Positions 61,867-64,000 of a stretch of DNA of 64,000 bases are shown in pieces (within the stretch, counting starts at the first letter, position 1; each line of letters begins with the position of its first letter). The DNA comes from Streptomyces curacoi (GTDB lineage Bacteria; Actinomycetota; Actinomycetes; Streptomycetales; Streptomycetaceae): the NCBI RefSeq assembly GCF_001513975.1, contig NZ_KQ947988.1:372001-436000 (forward strand), in the 5' to 3' direction. Under the pieces are notes generated by a model that was given only the letters and a program-made list of their open reading frames with translations, was not told the origin of the DNA and ran no database searches. Both the position numbers and the translations under genes were made by a program.

Positions 61867-63672
61867 TCACTTCTTCGGCGGCACCGCCGGTATCCCCAGG
61901 AACGGCAGCCGCAGCGCCCCGAACGCCTCCGCCGGCACCGCCGGTGACATCGGCTCGACCGGCTTCAGGCGTTCGTACGCCGCTCCCTGCGGCGGGCGCG
62001 GGTCGGCCTCGCCCTTGTTCGGCCAGTACGACATCGCCCGCTCGGCCTGCGCCGTGATCGTCAGTGAGGGATTGACGCCCAGGTTGGCCGACACCGCCGC
62101 CCCGTCGACGACCGAGATGCCGGGGTGGCCGTACAGGCGGTGGTACGGGTCTATGACGCCGGTCTCGGGCGAGGAACCGATCGGGCAGCCGCCGAGGAAG
62201 TGGGCGGTGAGCGGGGTGCCCATGAGTTCGCCGACGTTGGAGCCGGCGAAGCCGTTGATGTCCGCCGCGATCACCGACGCGGCCTCCGACGCCGCTCTGA
62301 TCTGCTTGGGGTTGGGGGAACCGTGGCCCTGGCGGGCGGTCAGCAGGCCCTTGCCCACGCCGTCCGGTTTCAGGTACGTCGTCAACGAGTTGTCCAGCGA
62401 CTGCATCACCAGGCCGATGATCGTCCGCTCCGACCAGCGGCGGTTGGAGAGGGAGCGCAGGACCAGCAAGGGGTGGCGGGCCGCGTTCGCCAGCCAGGCC
62501 CCGACCCGCGACCGCCCCTCCGCGTACGGCACCTGCAGGATCGACAACCCGCCCATCGAGTTGGAGCCCTTGCCGTAGCGGACCGGCTCGATGTGGGTGT
62601 TCTCGTCCGGGTGGATCGAGGAGGTGATGGCGACTCCGCGGGTGAAGTCGACCTTCGGCTCGCCCGTCGCCTTGCGGTAGCGCCGGTTGTCGGTCTGCGC
62701 GCCGACGAGGGCCTCCGAGTTCGTGCGGGTGAGTTCGCCCAGCTTCGGGGAGAGGTAGGGCAGTTGGCCGCCCGCCTTCATGCGGTGCAGGAGGGTCTGG
62801 GTGCCGTAGGTACCGGCCGCCAGCACCACCCGGCGGGCCTTGAACAGCCTGCCCGCGCCCTTCTTCTTCCGGTCGGTCGGCAGGGTCGCCACCGCGTACC
62901 CGCCCTGCGAGTCGTCCGTGATCGAGACGACCGTCGTCAAGGGGTGGACGACCGCGCCCGCCTTCTCGGCGAGGTAGAGGTAGTTCTCGTTGAGGGTGTT
63001 CTTCGCGCCGTGGCGGCATCCGGTCATGCACTCGCCGCACTCGGTGCACGCCTTGCGGGACGGGCCCGCCCCGCCGAAGTACGGGTCGGACACCTCCTGG
63101 CCCGGCCTGACCCGCGCCGCCCCCTCCGCGTCCTTGCCGTCCCCGAAGAACACACCGACCGGCGCCATGTGGAAGGTGTCGCCGACGCCCATCCGCTCGG
63201 CGGCGGCCTTCAGGTGGATGTCGGACGGGGTCATCGTCGGGTTGAGCCGTACGCCGAGCATGCGCTGGGCCTGGTCGTAGTACGGCTTCAGCTCCTCCTG
63301 CCAGTCGGTGATGTCCCGCCACTGGGGGTCGTCGAAGAAGGCCTTCGGCGGTACGTAGAGGGTGTTGGCGTAGTTGAGGGAGCCGCCGCCGACGCCCGCT
63401 CCCGCCAGCACCATGACGTTGCCCAGCAGGTGGATGCGCTGGATGCCGTACATGCCGAGCCTGGGGGCCCAGAGGTAGTTCTTCAGGTCCCAGGAGTTCC
63501 TCGGGAGGGTTTCGCGGGTGAAGCGGCGGCCGGCTTCCAGGACGCCGACGCGGTAGCCCTTCTCGGTCAGCCGGAGCGCGGTGACGGAGCCGCCGAACCC
63601 CGATCCGACGACGATGACGTCGTAGTCGTACCCGTCCTCGTCCCGGGTCCGGACAGACTTCTCCTGTGACAC
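61867..63672 (-). CDS. GMC-type FAD oxidoreductase, cholesterol-oxidase-like, with extra Cys cluster
   Basis: 601 residues from a GTG with GAGGAGAG upstream. FAD-binding GSGFGGSVTALRLTEKGYRV, VGVLEAGRRFTRETLPRNSW and GAGVGGGSLNYANT are typical of the cholesterol oxidase/GMC group. The C-terminal catalytic half has AHFLGGCPIG and PSLTITAQAERAM. Unusually, residues near 210-230 carry CTECGECMTGCRHGAKN, a CxxCxxCxxxC spacing like a 4Fe-4S site. Some FAD-dependent dehydrogenases use such a cluster to pass electrons on rather than to O2. The aldehyde dehydrogenase gene lies 41 bases upstream in the same direction, so both may act on one alcohol-aldehyde-acid route. Substrate unknown. Confidence 0.9.
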   Translation of the reverse strand: MSQEKSVRTRDEDGYDYDVIVVGSGFGGSVTALRLTEKGYRVGVLEAGRRFTRETLPRNSWDLKNYLWAPRLGMYGIQRIHLLGNVMVLAGAGVGGGSLNYANTLYVPPKAFFDDPQWRDITDWQEELKPYYDQAQRMLGVRLNPTMTPSDIHLKAAAERMGVGDTFHMAPVGVFFGDGKDAEGAARVRPGQEVSDPYFGGAGPSRKACTECGECMTGCRHGAKNTLNENYLYLAEKAGAVVHPLTTVVSITDDSQGGYAVATLPTDRKKKGAGRLFKARRVVLAAGTYGTQTLLHRMKAGGQLPYLSPKLGELTRTNSEALVGAQTDNRRYRKATGEPKVDFTRGVAITSSIHPDENTHIEPVRYGKGSNSMGGLSILQVPYAEGRSRVGAWLANAARHPLLVLRSLSNRRWSERTIIGLVMQSLDNSLTTYLKPDGVGKGLLTARQGHGSPNPKQIRAASEAASVIAADINGFAGSNVGELMGTPLTAHFLGGCPIGSSPETGVIDPYHRLYGHPGISVVDGAAVSANLGVNPSLTITAQAERAMSYWPNKGEADPRPPQGAAYERLKPVEPMSPAVPAEAFGALRLPFLGIPAVPPKK

Positions 63673-63713
63673 GTGCTCTCCTCGTTGAGAACGGGTGCTG
63701 GCTTGCGGGTTGT

Positions 63714-64000
63714 CTAGCGGAAGCGGAACGCCTTCATCAGCCGCAGGCTCCTGCTCATGAACTGCGCGTACTTCTCGTCGTCCATCCCCAGTGAGGGGGC
63801 CATCGGCAGCAGGCGCTGCTGGGCGACCGTCTGGGCCTCCGTGTACTTGAGGATGCCCTCGGAGCCGTGGCGGCGGCCGAGGCCGGAGTCCTTCATGCCG
63901 CCCATGGGCGACTGGACGCTGCCGTAGGCGGGGGCGTAGCCCTCGTTGACGTTGACCGTGCCGGTGCGCAGGCGGGCGGCGACCTCGCGGCCACGGCGGC
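63714..64000 (-). CDS. Aldehyde dehydrogenase (succinate-semialdehyde type), C-terminal part
   Basis: The final 94 residues of an aldehyde dehydrogenase; the gene continues beyond base 64000. GTVNVNEGYAPAYGSVQSPM followed by GGMKDSGLGRRHGSEGILKY is the conserved C-terminal strand and loop. The sequence closely recalls streptomycete succinate-semialdehyde dehydrogenase (NADP) genes. The catalytic Cys and Glu are outside the window, so substrate cannot be proved. It is the upstream gene of the pair with the GMC oxidoreductase. Confidence 0.88.
   Translation of the reverse strand, partial: RRGREVAARLRTGTVNVNEGYAPAYGSVQSPMGGMKDSGLGRRHGSEGILKYTEAQTVAQQRLLPMAPSLGMDDEKYAQFMSRSLRLMKAFRFR

Overview
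The window looks like chromosomal core from a Streptomyces or close relative. G+C is about 70% or more, third codon positions are almost always G or C, GTG and TTG starts and GTGA/ATGA overlaps are common, and typical actinomycete families occur (XRE/DUF397 pairs, PspC histidine kinase, PASTA-less Ser/Thr kinases, LAxTG surface protein, NlpC/P60 proteins). From memory, the order mdh - folD-DUF3017 - purH-purN - DUF6350 - sucD-sucC - MoxR/VWA cluster - icmB - lipase - M23 - pcrA - NlpC/P60 - guaA - chorismate mutase matches the S. coelicolor central chromosome.

Layout. 1-5333: the start of mdh, a tandem array of a GC-rich repeat, two paralogous HTH membrane proteins and folD-DUF3017. 5609-15445: a more variable block with a membrane protein, a lower-GC secreted phospholipase A2 gene, an FHA/Ser-Thr kinase pair, an XRE-DUF397-ATPase cluster, a second Ser/Thr kinase and small secreted proteins. 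Both kinases carry predicted outside domains that would touch peptidoglycan. 15517-24827: purH-purN, a membrane protein, a second repeat array in inverted orientation, DUF6350, an unusual HTH-sigma-membrane fusion and sucCD. 25337-28928: two secreted low-complexity proteins, one built from about two dozen 11-residue repeats. 29118-37589: a five-gene VWA / DUF5682 / MoxR ATPase // SWIM / DUF5691 cluster transcribed outward from a shared promoter region. 37623-47667: icmB-like gene, lipase, M23 peptidase, PcrA/UvrD helicase and two NlpC/P60 peptidoglycan hydrolases, one behind a c-di-AMP (ydaO) riboswitch. 47715-54911: LiaFSR-like envelope stress genes, DoxX, membrane protein, DUF4429 protein. 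54963-64000: class II aldolase, PPOX protein, guaA, chorismate mutase behind an apparent aromatic leader-peptide attenuator, membrane protein, LAQTG surface protein, GMC oxidoreductase and the end of an aldehyde dehydrogenase.

Main discoveries. (i) The divergent region between the MoxR and SWIM genes holds two facing copies of the actinobacterial LexA-independent DNA-damage promoter motif (TTGTCAGTG-N8-TAnnnT). A third copy lies in front of pcrA, 9 kb away. This suggests that the uncharacterised MoxR/DUF5682/VWA/SWIM/DUF5691 system belongs to the DNA-damage regulon. (ii) Chorismate mutase has a leaderless 23-codon leader ORF with Phe-Leu-Phe-Thr-Tyr, including the rare codons TTT and TAT, followed by a terminator hairpin. 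(iii) A Ser/Thr kinase is fused to an extracellular lytic-transglycosylase-like domain. (iv) Two homologous GC-rich repeat arrays lie in inverted orientation about 18 kb apart. All calls come from reading the sequence; no database search was run.
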